Below, in pieces: positions 33,963 through 44,901 of a DNA stretch of 64,000 nt. Made by a program: the position numbers and the translations under genes. This DNA is from Schistocerca nitens (Eukaryota > Arthropoda > Insecta > Orthoptera > Acrididae): NCBI RefSeq assembly GCF_023898315.1, contig NC_064621.1, positions 535,701,383 to 535,765,382 of the forward strand, given 5' to 3'. The notes beneath the pieces are model-generated. The model did no database searches, was not told the DNA's origin, and saw only the letters and a program-made list of their open reading frames with translations. The stretch's first letter is position 1. Each line of letters opens with the position of its first letter.

Positions 33963-34162
33963 AAAAATGGTTCAAATGGCTCTGAGCACTATAGGACTTA
34001 ACTTCTGAGGTCATCAGCTCCCTATAACTTAGAACAACGTAAACCTAACTAACCTAAGGACATCACACACATCCATGCCCGAGGCAGGATTCGAACCTGT
34101 GACCGTAGCGGTCGCGCGGTTCCAGACTGTAGCGCCTAGAACCGCTCGGCCACTCCGGCCGG
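33963..34162 (-). repeat. SINE1
   Basis: Complete copy flanked by the 12-bp direct repeat ctgaatggtcga at 33951-33962 and 34163-34174. Confidence 0.93.
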
Positions 34163-34855
34163 CTGAATGGTCGATGCACATCTGTTGTTCTCGCTTGTTA
34201 TTTCAACCTGGCACAGTAGTTACTGCTGCGCTGACGTTGCCTATATGTCGGGAATAAAACCAGTCTCGGATTCTTTTGCACCGGCCGTCAGTGTCCGAAG
34301 ACTTTCTCAACAGCTCTCGCGCTCTGAATTCAAGCGAGGCTTACGTACGTCACGAAGTTAGGCCTACGCTCGCTCGCTCGCTCGCTTGCTCGCTGAACTC
34401 AGCAAACTGCGTTTCTACGCCAGTTAACTCGTAAGTAGGTCTGTACGTACAAGCCAGAATTGCATCTCCTACTGGAGTCCGCTATTGTGTAGTCTTAACA
34501 AGGATCAGAAGTCCATAGGCCTACTAATAAATTGTTATGGCTGTACTGGGAAATAATAAAATTAAAATCATGCCAAAATGATTATCCGTTGCCAAAACGA
34601 TTATCAAAATGATTATAAGGCACTACGTCTTGTATGAAATGAGGACTGTAAAGCAGAAGAAACTAAATGCTATAAACAAGCCGTTACACCATTTGTATCG
34701 AGTACTGATCGTAAATTAAATTTTATTGTAATTCTTTTAATCAGTAAGACTTCATAATAGCAGATTACAGTAGAAGATGCAATTCTCGTTAGTATGTACA
34801 CACCCAGCTGCGAGTTAACAGGTTTAGAAACGCATTTTGTCTGCCGAGCTGAACT
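34163..34855. other. No gene recognised; small (CTCG)n repeat
   Basis: A short cgctcgctcgctcgctcg tract lies at about 34367-34395. Near 34565-34620, three spaced copies of an aaaatgattat-like unit occur. No ORF of interest. Confidence 0.35.
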
Positions 34856-35050
34856 GTTGTGGCCGAGCGGTTCTAGGCACATCAGTCCGGAACCGCGCTG
34901 CTGCTACGGTCGCAGGTTCGAAACCTGCCTCGGGCATGGATGTGTGTGATGTCCTTAGGTTAGTTAGTTAGGTTTTAGTAGTTTCTAAGTCTAGGTGACT
35001 GATGACCTTAGATGTTAAGTCCCATAGTGCTTAGAGGAATTTGAACTATT
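34856..35050 (+). repeat. SINE1
   Basis: Complete plus-strand copy with a duplicated TTAG in ggttagttagttaggtttta. Target duplication not evident. Confidence 0.88.
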
Positions 35051-35527
35051 TTGAGCGATCCTACATTCGTGACGTAGGCGCATCGACCTGTCTTTCTCGT
35101 GGCCCTCGATTCAAGTCAGGTGACGAAGTGTTTGAAGTGGCCCCACACAGCTGTGCATCTGGGTTCTGTTCAAGGCGGTTGTTGTCTCCACCCACTCTCC
35201 CCCATCCCACTTTCAACGCGCCACATTTACCATGAATCCTGAGAAGAATAACGATAAAATAGATCAAATGTCTTAACAGAATTAGTATTTGGTTATTGCA
35301 ATTTTTAGTATATCGCTGTAGTGTGACATCATAATTTACAGTGTATAAAATTTAACTCTTCGCTCAGCATTATCAGTATTTCATTCGTACTTGTGTTGTG
35401 AACGCAGGTCAGCAGGCTGTGGCTATGTGAGCGTGGTAACTGGGCTGAATACTGTGGCTTTCAGTTGTTTCTGTTTCCGATCGCCAAATTAGCTTTTTAT
35501 GATTTTTTCCTGTTGTAAGTTATTTTA
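35051..35527. other. No feature recognised
   Basis: Unassigned; ORFs below 70 codons. Confidence 0.3.
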
Positions 35528-36986
35528 CACACATCAAAAAAAGTTTTGCATCACCTCAGTTCCGAGAGTTCCGGAACCTGTACAGGAAATTGGAATGTGG
35601 ATCAACATAAACATCATTTCCGCCCTTTCTATTGCTCTAAAAACCACACATTGCATGTTGTACCACCATACAGCGAGACCTTCAGAGGTGGTGGTCCAGA
35701 TTGCTGTACACACCGGTACCTCTAATACCCAGAAGCACGTCCTCTTGCATTGATGCATGCCTGTATTCTTCGTGGCATACTGTCCAGAAGTTCATCAAGA
35801 CACTGTTGGTCCAGATAGTCCCACTCCTCAACGGCGATTCGGCGTAGATCCCACATAGTGGTTGGCGAGTCACGTCGTCCATGAACAGCCCTTTTCAATC
35901 TACCCCAGGAATGTTCGATAGGGTTCATGTCTGGAGAATATGCTGGCCACTCCAGTCGAGCGATGTCGTTAACCTGAAGGAAGTCATTCACAAGATGTGC
36001 ACGACGGGGACGCGAATTGTCGTCCAGGAAGACGAATGCCTCGCCAATATGCTGCCGATATGGTTGCACAATCGGTCAGAGGATAGCATTCACGTATCGT
36101 ACAGCCGTTACGGCGCCTTCCGTGACCACCAGCGGCGTACGTCGGCCCCACATAACGCCACCCCAAAATAGCAGGAAACGTCCACCTTGCTGCCTTCGCT
36201 GGACAGTGTGTCTCACGCATTCAGCCTGACCGGGTTGCCTCCAAACACGTCTCCGACGATTGTCTGGTTGAAGGCATATGCGACACTCATCGTCGAAGAG
36301 AACGTGATGCCAATCCTGAGCGGTCTATTCGGCATGTTGTTGGGCGCATCTGCACTGCGGTGCATGGTGTCTTGGTTGCAAAAGATGGACCACGCCATGG
36401 ACGTCGGGAGTGAAGTTGAGCGTCATTCAGCCTATTGCGCACAGTCGTAACACGATGTTCAGTGGTTGCACGAAAAGCATAATTCAACTTGGTGGCCTTG
36501 CTGTGAGGGTTCCTCCTAGCCATAATCCGTAGGCAGCGGTCATCCACTGCAGTAGTAGCCCTTGGGCGGCCTGAGCGAGGCCTGTCATAGACAGTTCCTG
36601 TCTCTCTGTATCTCCTCCATGTCCGAACAACATCGCTTTGGTTCACTCCGAGACGCCTGGACGCTTCCCTTGTTGAGAGCCCTTCCTGGCACAAAGTAAC
36701 AATGCGGACGCGATAGAACCGCGGTACTGACCGTCTAGGCATGGTTGAACTACAGACAACACGAGCCGTGTATCTCCTTCGTGGTGAAATGACTGGAATT
36801 GATCGGCTGTCCGACCCTCTCCGTCTAATAGGCGCTGCTCATGCATGGTTGTTTACATCTTTGGGCGGGTTTAGTGACATCTCTGAACAGTCAAAGGGAC
36901 TGTGTCAGTGACACAATATCCACAGTCAACGTGTTTCTTCAGGAGTTCTGGGAATCGGGGTGATGCAAAACGTTTTTTGGTGTGTG
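35528..36986 (-). mobile_element. Tc1-like transposon, full length (GTTTTGCATCACC family)
   Basis: Left end cacacatcaaaaaaagtttt and reversed right end cacaccaaaaaacgttttgc are inverted repeats, each followed by gcatcacc, with TA outside. Length 1459 bp. Confidence 0.92.
35722..36742 (-). pseudogene. Tc1-like transposase with frameshifts, all catalytic residues kept
   Basis: The N-terminal frame starts at 36742 (MPRRSVPRFYRVRIVTLCQE) with helix-turn-helix and the RSGRPRATT hook. A frameshift near 36300-36340 precedes the first aspartate block (HVLFDDECRICL, read in the next frame). A further shift near 36000-36100 leads to VFLDDNSRPRRAHLVNDFLQ and SPDMNPIEHSWGRL, where aspartate and glutamate are 34 residues apart. 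It ends with RIQACINARGRASGY. Loss of function seems due to frameshifts, not to catalytic substitutions. Confidence 0.85.
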
Positions 36987-39099
36987 TACTTTCTGTCTTC
37001 CGTTGCTCAACTTGCTCTCGTTTTCTGCTTTTAGGTATGAAATCAACCGTGTCGGGTTTGTCTTTGGCGACAGGTACGATAAGCTTGTGAATGGGCGCCT
37101 TCACCTGTCTGGAATGATGTATGCTGCCCGTCAGGACACAATTCTATTCATATACGCTTGCCTTTGGGCAGTCAAAAACTTGTAATTTTCATCCTCATTT
37201 TTAACCCCCGGGGATCGTTGCCTCGCCCCACACCGTTCTGGTACAGCTGTTACATGTTAGTATTCCCTGCACACATGTGACGCGCATACCCGCTACCGCA
37301 GTGGCTCCCATTCTGAAGGTAGTTACGTAACTGCTTTCTTCGGAGAGGGATTGGGGGGAGGGGGAATGTAATTTTATGAGTTCCGTTACGAAAATTAAAT
37401 GTTCCTCTAAAAAAAATCTCTACTGTCGCTGTTTCGTTTGACTGTGACATTTATTCGAGTTTTCCACCTCATGGTTCTCAGTCACACGCACCCATTTCGT
37501 TCCGGCATATTTTTAAGTGTCAAATGCCTACGTTCCATTATCTCGTCGTTTAGGTCTTTCTTCATCTCTCTGAATCGAGCAAAGAAGTTTCTTGGTACAT
37601 GTGCCATCCATTAGACCATCCACTTTCATCTTCATTGGAGTCATAATTACTTCTTCCACTTCAGTATGTTTCCTGACCGTTTAATCAGCTTTCATATTTC
37701 TTGAAATGAGAGGCACAGGGCTATATCAAATTTTCTCTATTACTACCGGTTTCTGTAACGCACTATCTTCACGGTATCTGTTTTAATCAAAACAAAGTAA
37801 AATCAACTGCAGAAAAATACGAACATACATCGTTTGCTTAAAAGATTTTCTTTGAAAAGAACACAGCCTACTTCCATTCTTTTCCTTACACTGTCCGAGC
37901 GTGTCCTCTACTTTTTAGTTATCTCGTCGGTGGCGTTGCTGATTCGAAACGAGATACATTCCCAGGTTCTAATACCGCACTGGGCACGAATGCTGCTTTC
38001 AAACGTGACGTTCTCTATAGCGATATTAATAACACATCCAATGATATAATTTTGCATAGCTTTAATTCATGGAACACATAAATGCTGCAAGGTACTTCAA
38101 TGTATCGGCAAAGCTGCACCAAAGGTTTGCGATAAACGTAACAGCAAGTGCCCTTCATCTATAATAGGTAACGTAATAGTGTTCATGTTCACTCGCAGGT
38201 GATCTAGTGCTCTTGACTTGCCACAGGTTGCCTTTCAATTGCTATCTCGCCAACTTACCGGTGGCAGTTATCCCTGGAACTATCACAGGGCTTCAAAGCC
38301 ACACGATGGATTGTGCATGCTAAACGATGTCGTTACCACAAAGTTGTCCGAATCGCGAGCACGAATCTTATGTTACATGCTGAACCACAACGAATAAAGA
38401 TACCCAACACGCAACTCTGCTTGCAGGGACGATAACTCCGGGATTACTTGTTGCTGCCAACAAAATATCACGCGAATAATCCTGCTTTTACGTCAATTTC
38501 AGAATTGCATTGACAGATCCCAGCACTACATACCTTCCTTCCAAAGATAGATATAAACAAATGCATAAATAAAAATAGAATGTGAAGTATATTAGACGGC
38601 TTTGCATGGTACAGCCAATAATGTCAAGGTTCTCGTCGTGACGAAATGAAAAAGTTCCACTGATATTCACAGGTCTGTCGGAAGCCAATCAACTACTTTA
38701 GGTTTATTTAATATAGTTACATATTCTATGAGATACGCTTCATGAAACGTCGTAGAGACGCGGAACGAATGCTTTGACAGGCAAATTAAGGAAAGATCTC
38801 TAGTTAAATATGGTTGCATGCTGGTCTATTGTACGTAAGTTTATATGATGTTAAATTATTTATTTCGTAATGGAAGTAAACGTGATATTCTATTGCCCTA
38901 CTTAAACTGGAATTTTCGAAATGGAAGTTTATTAGTGTAAGAGGATACGCGTAGATGATAGAATCTGCTGTGACATCTGGCTTTATTTGTGAGGCATTTA
39001 ACTATAACGTATGAGATCAGAAAATTTGGTAGAAGAATTATTCATCTGCCTCTAAACTTAAGTCATTCCTGATTAACTACTGCATCCTACAGTACATCC
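36987..39099. other. No gene recognised (2.1 kb, AT-rich)
   Basis: Short ORFs only (77 codons at most). A CCGGTTTCTG...ATCTTCAC motif near 37746-37770 resembles the foldback theme at 44761. Nothing else recognised. Confidence 0.35.
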
Positions 39100-39985
39100 A
39101 CTGTATATTCAAACCTTGATCTCCGTTTACACTTTTCACCTCTCACGCATATTCCTTCTTTTAATAAAGTTTCCCTCCTATTCAGTAAAAATTACTATTC
39201 GTTAATTATTCGATCTACTCATCTACGTTTCAGCGTTCTTCTGAAGTATCACATTTGAAGAGTTTTCTATGCTCTTCTTGGTTATAAGTTTGTAGCTCAC
39301 GGTTAACTTCCATATAACGCTACATTCAAGAAAAATATTTTCAGAAAACCCTACGTCACACTTAAATTTGCTATCGGTGTTAAGACTTTCTCTTTTTCGG
39401 AAAATCTACTCTTGTTACTGCCAGTCTTCACTTTATATTCTCCCTAACTCTGCTATCGTAAGTTATTTTGATGCGAAAACGTCAAAATTCGTGTACTCCT
39501 TTCAGCTACTCATCTCGTTTTCTAATTTTGACAGCTTAATCTAACTGAACTCGGTTACGATCCATTATACTTTTTTCTATTTCTGTATAACTTCAAGTTA
39601 TAATCTTATTTCGAGACACTATCCACCTCGTTCAACTCATCTTCCGAGTCGTTTCCCTTTCAGGACAGAGATATATCGTATTGTTTTTATTTCTTTTTCC
39701 TGAACATCAGCTGTTTTTACAAATTTCTCTTCAGTTTCCACGGCTGCTTGTTAAATACACCGACTGAATACCGTAGGGGATAGGCTACAACCTTATCTCA
39801 GTTCATTCTCAAATGCTGCTTCCCTTTTACTTCCTTAAACTTTCATATCAGCAGTGTGATTTCTGTCCAACTTATATATATCCTTACGCTCCCTGTATTC
39901 TGAGCCAGATACCTTCAGAATATCGAAGAGCGCTTTCCAGTCAACATTCTCAAAAGAATTATCTAAACGTACAAATGTGTATTTA
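39100..39985 (-). pseudogene. RTE-type LINE relic
   Basis: Reading the minus strand from 39985, AFENVDWKALFDILKVSGSE is the RT motif preceding the active site, followed by LR*GCSLSPTVF (the RQG..LSP.LF motif). Further down, LTPIANLSVT, FLKIFFLNVALYGS and then TKKSIENSS match the C-terminal part of the RTE copy at 40321-41010 on the other strand. Many stops and frameshifts; much older than that copy. Confidence 0.6.
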
Positions 39986-40320
39986 CCATCTCACAAACAA
40001 AGGATGATCATACAGGATATCAACCGAACTTTGCATCTGTGTTGAAAAAGTATTGGTAGGGAAGACGCAGCATGTTGCCTTTTGCACATATCAACAGACG
40101 AAGATGTAACTTCGAAGCGCTCTCTAAGGAAGTGTATTAGGAGCCTAATAGTTTATGTTTCACATTAATCATCTGGCAGACTGTATAAATAGTAAAAGAC
40201 TTTATATAGTTGGTGCAATTATCTGTAATGATGTACTATCTAGAAAAGCTGTACAAATAGCCAATTCGCAACGAGTCACTCAACTCATAGACTATAAATA
40301 CCGGGGTGCAAAAATTTATG

Positions 40321-40995
40321 AAGATGAACATCAACAAAAGCAAAACGAGGATAATGGAATGTAGTCGAATTAAGTCGCGTGATGTTGAGGGTATTAGATT
40401 AGGAAATGAGACACTTAAAGTAGTAAAGGAGTTTTGCTATTTGGGGAGCAAAATAACTGATGATGGTAGAAGTAGAGAGGATATAAAATGTAGACTGGGA
40501 ATGGCAAGGAAAGCGTTTCTGAAGAAGAGAAATTTGTTAACATCGAATATAGATTTAAGTGTCAGGAAGTCATTTCTGAAAGTATTTGTATGGAGTGTAG
40601 CCATGTATGGAAGTGAAACATGGACGGTAAATAGTTTGGACAAGAAGAGAATAGAAGCTTTCGAAATGTGGTGCTACAGAAGAATGCTGAAGATTAGATG
40701 GGTAGATCACATAACTAATGAGGAGGTACTGAATAGGATTGGGGAGAAGAGGAGTTTGTGGCACAACTTGACCAGAAGAAGGGATCGGTTGGTAGGACAT
40801 GTTCTGAGGCATCAAGGGATCACCAATTTAGTATTGGAGGGCAGCGTGGAGGGTAAAAATCTTAGGGGGAGACCAAGAGATGAATACACTAAGCAGATTC
40901 AGAAGGATGTAGGTTGCAGTAGGTACTGGGAGATGAAGAAGCTTGCACAGGATAGAGTAGCATGGAGAGCTGCATCAAACCAGTCTCAGGACTGA
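40321..40995 (+). CDS. C-terminal part of an RTE-type LINE polyprotein (partial, open)
   Basis: The frame is open from the 5' truncation to TGA at 40993-40995, about 224 residues from the LINE. It covers the region after the RT catalytic core: KEFCYLGSKITDDGRS, then FVWSVAMYGSETWTVNS, AFEMWCYRRMLKIRWVDHIT, RRRDRLVGHVLRHQG, NLRGRPRDEYTKQIQKDVGC and DRVAWRAASNQSQD. These blocks are standard at the C-terminus of RTE/BovB-like elements. RT and endonuclease are missing, so it has no activity of its own. The ATG at 40306 lies in flanking DNA. Confidence 0.85.
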   Translation, partial: KMNINKSKTRIMECSRIKSRDVEGIRLGNETLKVVKEFCYLGSKITDDGRSREDIKCRLGMARKAFLKKRNLLTSNIDLSVRKSFLKVFVWSVAMYGSETWTVNSLDKKRIEAFEMWCYRRMLKIRWVDHITNEEVLNRIGEKRSLWHNLTRRRDRLVGHVLRHQGITNLVLEGSVEGKNLRGRPRDEYTKQIQKDVGCSRYWEMKKLAQDRVAWRAASNQSQD

Positions 40996-41010
40996 AGACC
41001 ACAACAACAA
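40321..41010 (+). mobile_element. RTE-type LINE, 5'-truncated insertion with target duplication
   Basis: About 690 bp ending in a short gaagaccacaacaacaacaa-type tail, flanked by the 12-bp direct repeat caaaaatttatg at 40309-40320 and 41011-41022. The perfect duplication and open frame indicate a fairly recent insertion. Confidence 0.88.
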
Positions 41011-41440
41011 CAAAAATTTATGGGAATACGTAGTGAGATAATCATATTGGCTAAATCATAGGTAAAGCGAGCTGCAGATTTGGGTTACTTGATAGAGTTC
41101 AGTAAAAATGCAATAAGTCTCCAAAGAAGATTGCTTACAGAATCTCGTGCGACCCAGCCTATTGTAAGGCTCAGCTGTGTGGGACCCGTACCTAGTAGGA
41201 CTAACTGGGGGTATTGAGTTTATACAGAGAAGGGCAGCACGTGTGATACAGATTTGTAAGACCCGTGTGAGATGCTAAGAAAACTGACTTGTCTAACGCC
41301 TGAATGTAGACACCACCTGCGCCGTGATAGCCTCCTTACAAAGTTTCAAGAACTAGTATTAAATTAAGTTTCTAGGAATATACCACAGCCCCTAGCGTAT
41401 CGCCCCTGTGCGGAACGCGAGGAGAAGGCATTTAAGGAGC

Positions 41441-41581
41441 TGGCTCTGAGCACTATGGGAGTTAACATCTATGGTCATCAGTCCCCTAGAACTTAGAACT
41501 ACTTAAACCTAACTAACCTGAGGACAGCACACAACACCCAGTCATCACGAGGCAGAGAAAATCCCTGACTCCGCCGGGAAT
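41441..41581 (-). repeat. SINE1-tailed SINE with a different head, head-truncated
   Basis: The tail is the SINE1 tail (ggctctgagcactatgggag, gtcatcagtcccctagaac), but the head side reads cagagaaaatccctgactcc, as in the SINE-D head. The B box is missing. It is flanked by the 11-bp direct repeat atttaaggagc at 41430-41440 and 41582-41592. Confidence 0.8.
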
Positions 41582-41820
41582 ATTTAAGGAGCCATTATTC
41601 CCGTGCTCCATACGAGAACGGAACAGCAAGAAGCTGTAATATGAAATCATCAGTCGTAATCATTAATCTGGCGGCTGCGTGATACTCTCTGGAGGCAAGG
41701 TGTCATATTTAAACTTCTACGAGTCATCCCAAGCTTAATAATAAATGAAAATAAATTTTTAGTGTTTATATCTGACTAAAATGTATAAAATAATATCTTC
41801 AAGTTCCATACAGATTCGAA

Positions 41821-42060
41821 GCCCTGTACAGATAGTTTTGATAATTTGTGGTTGTGAATTTTTAATAGCTGTGAAAATATTTGCAAAAGTTACAACGAAA
41901 ACCGTGAGGTGCATGCAACATATAATACTTACGAGGTGAACTAATCGCACGTCAGTTATGTATTGCATGCACCCCACGATTTTCGCTATAAATCTTACAA
42001 CTATTTTCAGAGCTATTAAAAATTCACCACCACAAATTTCCAGAACTGTCTGTATGGGCC
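41821..42060. repeat. Long palindromic repeat, arms about 104 bp
   Basis: Arm 41821-41924 matches the reverse complement of 41957-42060 at roughly 80% by eye (shared gtgaatttttaatagct and gtgcatgcaa). The spacer is about 32 bp. It has the architecture of a foldback or long-TIR MITE; no known family recognised. Confidence 0.7.
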
Positions 42061-43289
42061 AGGAGCAATTATTTTCTGCTATTAAGCGCTTTTTAAAAAC
42101 GTGTTGTATAAATAAGTTTTATTAAATACTTATTTTCTGCTTTCTAATCTTCTGTGTATGAAATTTTTCAAATTATTTTAGAAATATTGATAATATTACA
42201 ACAGAGACATGGAAAAAGTTACAGGTTTATTTCAGTTCCTCTTCACCTGGGTCATACAATATATCCCACGTACAACGTGCACATGGAGGCTTTCCAGCAA
42301 CCGTTCTTCCTACAAATCATTCGCGACTGGAAAAATAAAAGGAGCATGATGAGAGTGGTACACACCAGACAAGAAACCAAGTTAATGTTGCATTGTAATC
42401 CAGTAGTGAATGGTGTTGAAAGTTTCAAGTCTTTGTCTCATCGGGAAGCTAGTTGAAAATCAGTTGCAAAATTTGTATCGGAGACACAGACAGTCAAGGG
42501 TGTGAGTTAATAAAAACGTTGTAACATGAGGCACGATCGTACTAAATTTTGTTCAATTTGCACCAAGCGTCTCTGAGTTGCTTTTATATCACCCATTTTC
42601 ACCCCAATTTCAGTCTTAGGTGTGACTGGGGGTCTTACTATCACAGTAATTTCTTTAGAGGTTGAGAGTGATACGTATGCCCAATTTGGTAGAAATCGCT
42701 TCAGGCGTTACAAAAGTGCACGTATAAATCGAATGAGTTGTAGCAGACTGTTTTTGCAACATGTGAATTACGCCCATTGCGCCTGTAGGGGCTGTGACGC
42801 AATCTGCTAAGCACAATAGTCGTGCAGGAACTACAACTGGACAGGCGGTGCTCTGTGTTATGCTTGTCACCCCGTTTCCCCCCGCCCTGTCAACTGTTGC
42901 AGATTGGTGGTTCGGTGATTCTTACCCCCAAACAATTGAATTATTATCCAATGCTGAGCTACGTTCAAAATTTCAATTCTCTAGCTCATTGAGAAGTTAG
43001 TTTAAGGTCAGTCGAAAAATTTGTATCGAAGAGGCAGAAAGACAGAGAAGGAAGCGATATACTAAAAATATATTAAAAATTGGCTGTCTCATCAATAAAG
43101 TGCTCAGCAGCCTATTTTATCAACTACCAATGTGAAACATAACGAGTTCAGAGGCGAAAGTAAACAATGGGCTGCCACAATGATCTGCCCTTTTCAGCTT
43201 GTACATAACTGATGTACCTGAAACCATATCATGAAAGTTGGTTGATGCTGGCCCCTCAGAATGAGGCAAAGAAGTCTCGAAGCTACTGA
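42061..43289. other. No gene recognised
   Basis: AT-rich. Two diverged copies of a ~45-bp unit (aaaatttgtatcggagacac at about 42466 and aaaatttgtatcgaagaggc at about 43014) suggest an old local duplication. ORFs of 100 codons or less are unrecognised. Confidence 0.3.
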
Positions 43290-44275
43290 GTCCGAAACGA
43301 CCAATGATATACCACTTTCGGCAAATAGAGATTGCAGCCAATTGTCGCGGAGACAGATGTCTCAATGTTTCATCTAAACAATGAGTTTGCCAACAAAGTG
43401 CTGGGCTACTTTAAAGGAGGGTAACTGAGACACGAAATATCTAAGGGTCAAGCTTGATAGAACTTACTTTACAAATAACATGTGCTAAGAACAGCTATCG
43501 AAATCAAAGCTCCAAATAAAATTCTCCATAAATTCTGTAGCACAGCTTGGAAATCATCTGCATCGACACTCAATACTTCAGCTCTCCGCTTGGTTTACCT
43601 ATAAGTGGAATACTGCTCCCCAGCTTGGATGAATAGTGCTCACAAAAGACTTGTTGACACAAAGCTAAGCCATACCACGGGTCTTATAACTGGTGCAATC
43701 AGACGTGGACGTACTTTCTGGTTAGTCATACTTAGCCATATGGTGGGGAAGTGCACTTGCACGGGAACGCAAAAGAGTACAGACACATCCTCATCTTCCT
43801 GTTCACGTAGATACTGCCACCAAAAGGAAAAGAAGGCTTTGCTCTCGTAACCCAGCCCCGGAAATCGCTAGGATGTTAGTTGGCAATGACTTTGATACTA
43901 ATCGCCGCTGGAGAGCACATGACAGATTAGTGCCACAATGGAAGATCTTAAGATGCCGTGGATATAGACCAAGCCACCTGGCTTTCAATTACCAGGTGAT
44001 ATCCGGGAGGTTCTGAACCGTACAACAACCAACGCTCAAATGTCTGCTGATTCTCTAAACAAGTGGAAGAAAATAACTTCTCTAAGTTGTGACTGTGGAA
44101 CTGAAAAGCGGTCTGTTGACGATGTAACTCGAGAATGTCGTCTTTCCCTGAAGATCAGGCCACTTCCTGGTGATGATGGAGGGATCAGTAGACTATATTC
44201 GTGGCCTGGATGTTTAGCTTGCAATTTGAGACAGTTGTAAATATTTTTGTGATGTAGCCACATGCAAAATTAAAT
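43290..44275 (+). pseudogene. Jockey-type LINE C-terminal relic
   Basis: NKILHKFCSTAWKSSASTLN (about 43515-43575) leads to MEYCSPAWMNSAHKRLVDTK, the VAEYC.P.W..S.H...VD.QL block of Jockey-type elements. At 44085-44240, SCDCGTEKRSVDDVTRECRL is the C-terminal cysteine motif (CDCG.....H....C). The end near 44265 (aaattaaataaaataaatgg) looks like a decayed A-rich tail. Numerous stops. Confidence 0.6.
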
Positions 44276-44725
44276 AAAATAAATGGAAGTGGTACAAAAG
44301 GCAGTATCCTCAGTCATACACTTAACGGTGGCTTTCAGAGAATAGATCTATGCCGGGCTATCCGTACTTATCTACAGTTCATTTTTTTATTTTTTTCACC
44401 ATCGTTCATGATGCGCCACCTGATTAATAATTAAAGCTACAAGATGTAGTTCTTCGATCTCATCGTAGGTGGCAGGACAATCACCAGTAGAAGTGTAGCT
44501 CTTTGCACAGTACTGCCCATTTACGCAACTGCTGTCATTACGACGTTGAACGTGATCATCAAGGACAGGGCTGGACGACACGGTTTCTGCGAAAAGAGGC
44601 GTATTCACAAGTGACTGCTGGCAGTGAGCAGCGAGTGTGCACATTCACGAAAATAGGTTTTGTGCGTCCGTCTGTCTGATTGAAGGTTTGAGTGACTTCA
44701 GTCGTTCACTTATGCAATAAGGTCG
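44276..44725. other. No feature recognised
   Basis: A minus-strand 82-codon ORF (44396-44644) is unrecognised. Nothing else seen. Confidence 0.3.
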
Positions 44726-44901
44726 AACCTTTGCAGCTGTCAGTTCAATGTCATTTATTATATAGCTACCAGTTTCGGGGATTCAGTACACAGTCTTCAG
44801 GCCTTAACTAACGCTGAGGGGGTGAAAGCCTCTAGTTCACCCTTTCAGTGTCAGCTAAGGCCAGAGGACGGTGTATTGAATCAACGAAACTGGAAGCTAT
44901 A
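44726..44901. repeat. Foldback (hairpin) element, right arm split by a transposon
   Basis: 44761-44826 pairs with 44836-44901 (about 82% by eye; tatagctaccagtttcgggg against the reversed tatagcttccagtttcgttg) around a 9-nt loop. The left arm continues outward as gtcatttattata (44748-44760). Its partner taataaatggc is found only beyond the inserted transposon, at 46744 onward. The cagtttcg...ttcaggcc theme is common in insect genomes. Confidence 0.75.

Larger units (their letters stand above)
40140..41430 (+). pseudogene. Old CR1/Jockey-type LINE relic, interrupted by an RTE insertion
   Basis: Outside the RTE insert, the translation shows FHINHLADCI near 40160, where LINEs have the ..IND.. 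block after PQGS. After the insert come GIEFIQRRAARVIQICKTR-like sequence (about 41215-41270) and LTPECRHHLRRDSLLTKFQE (about 41300-41360), both typical of LINE C-termini. No intact frame. Confidence 0.5.
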
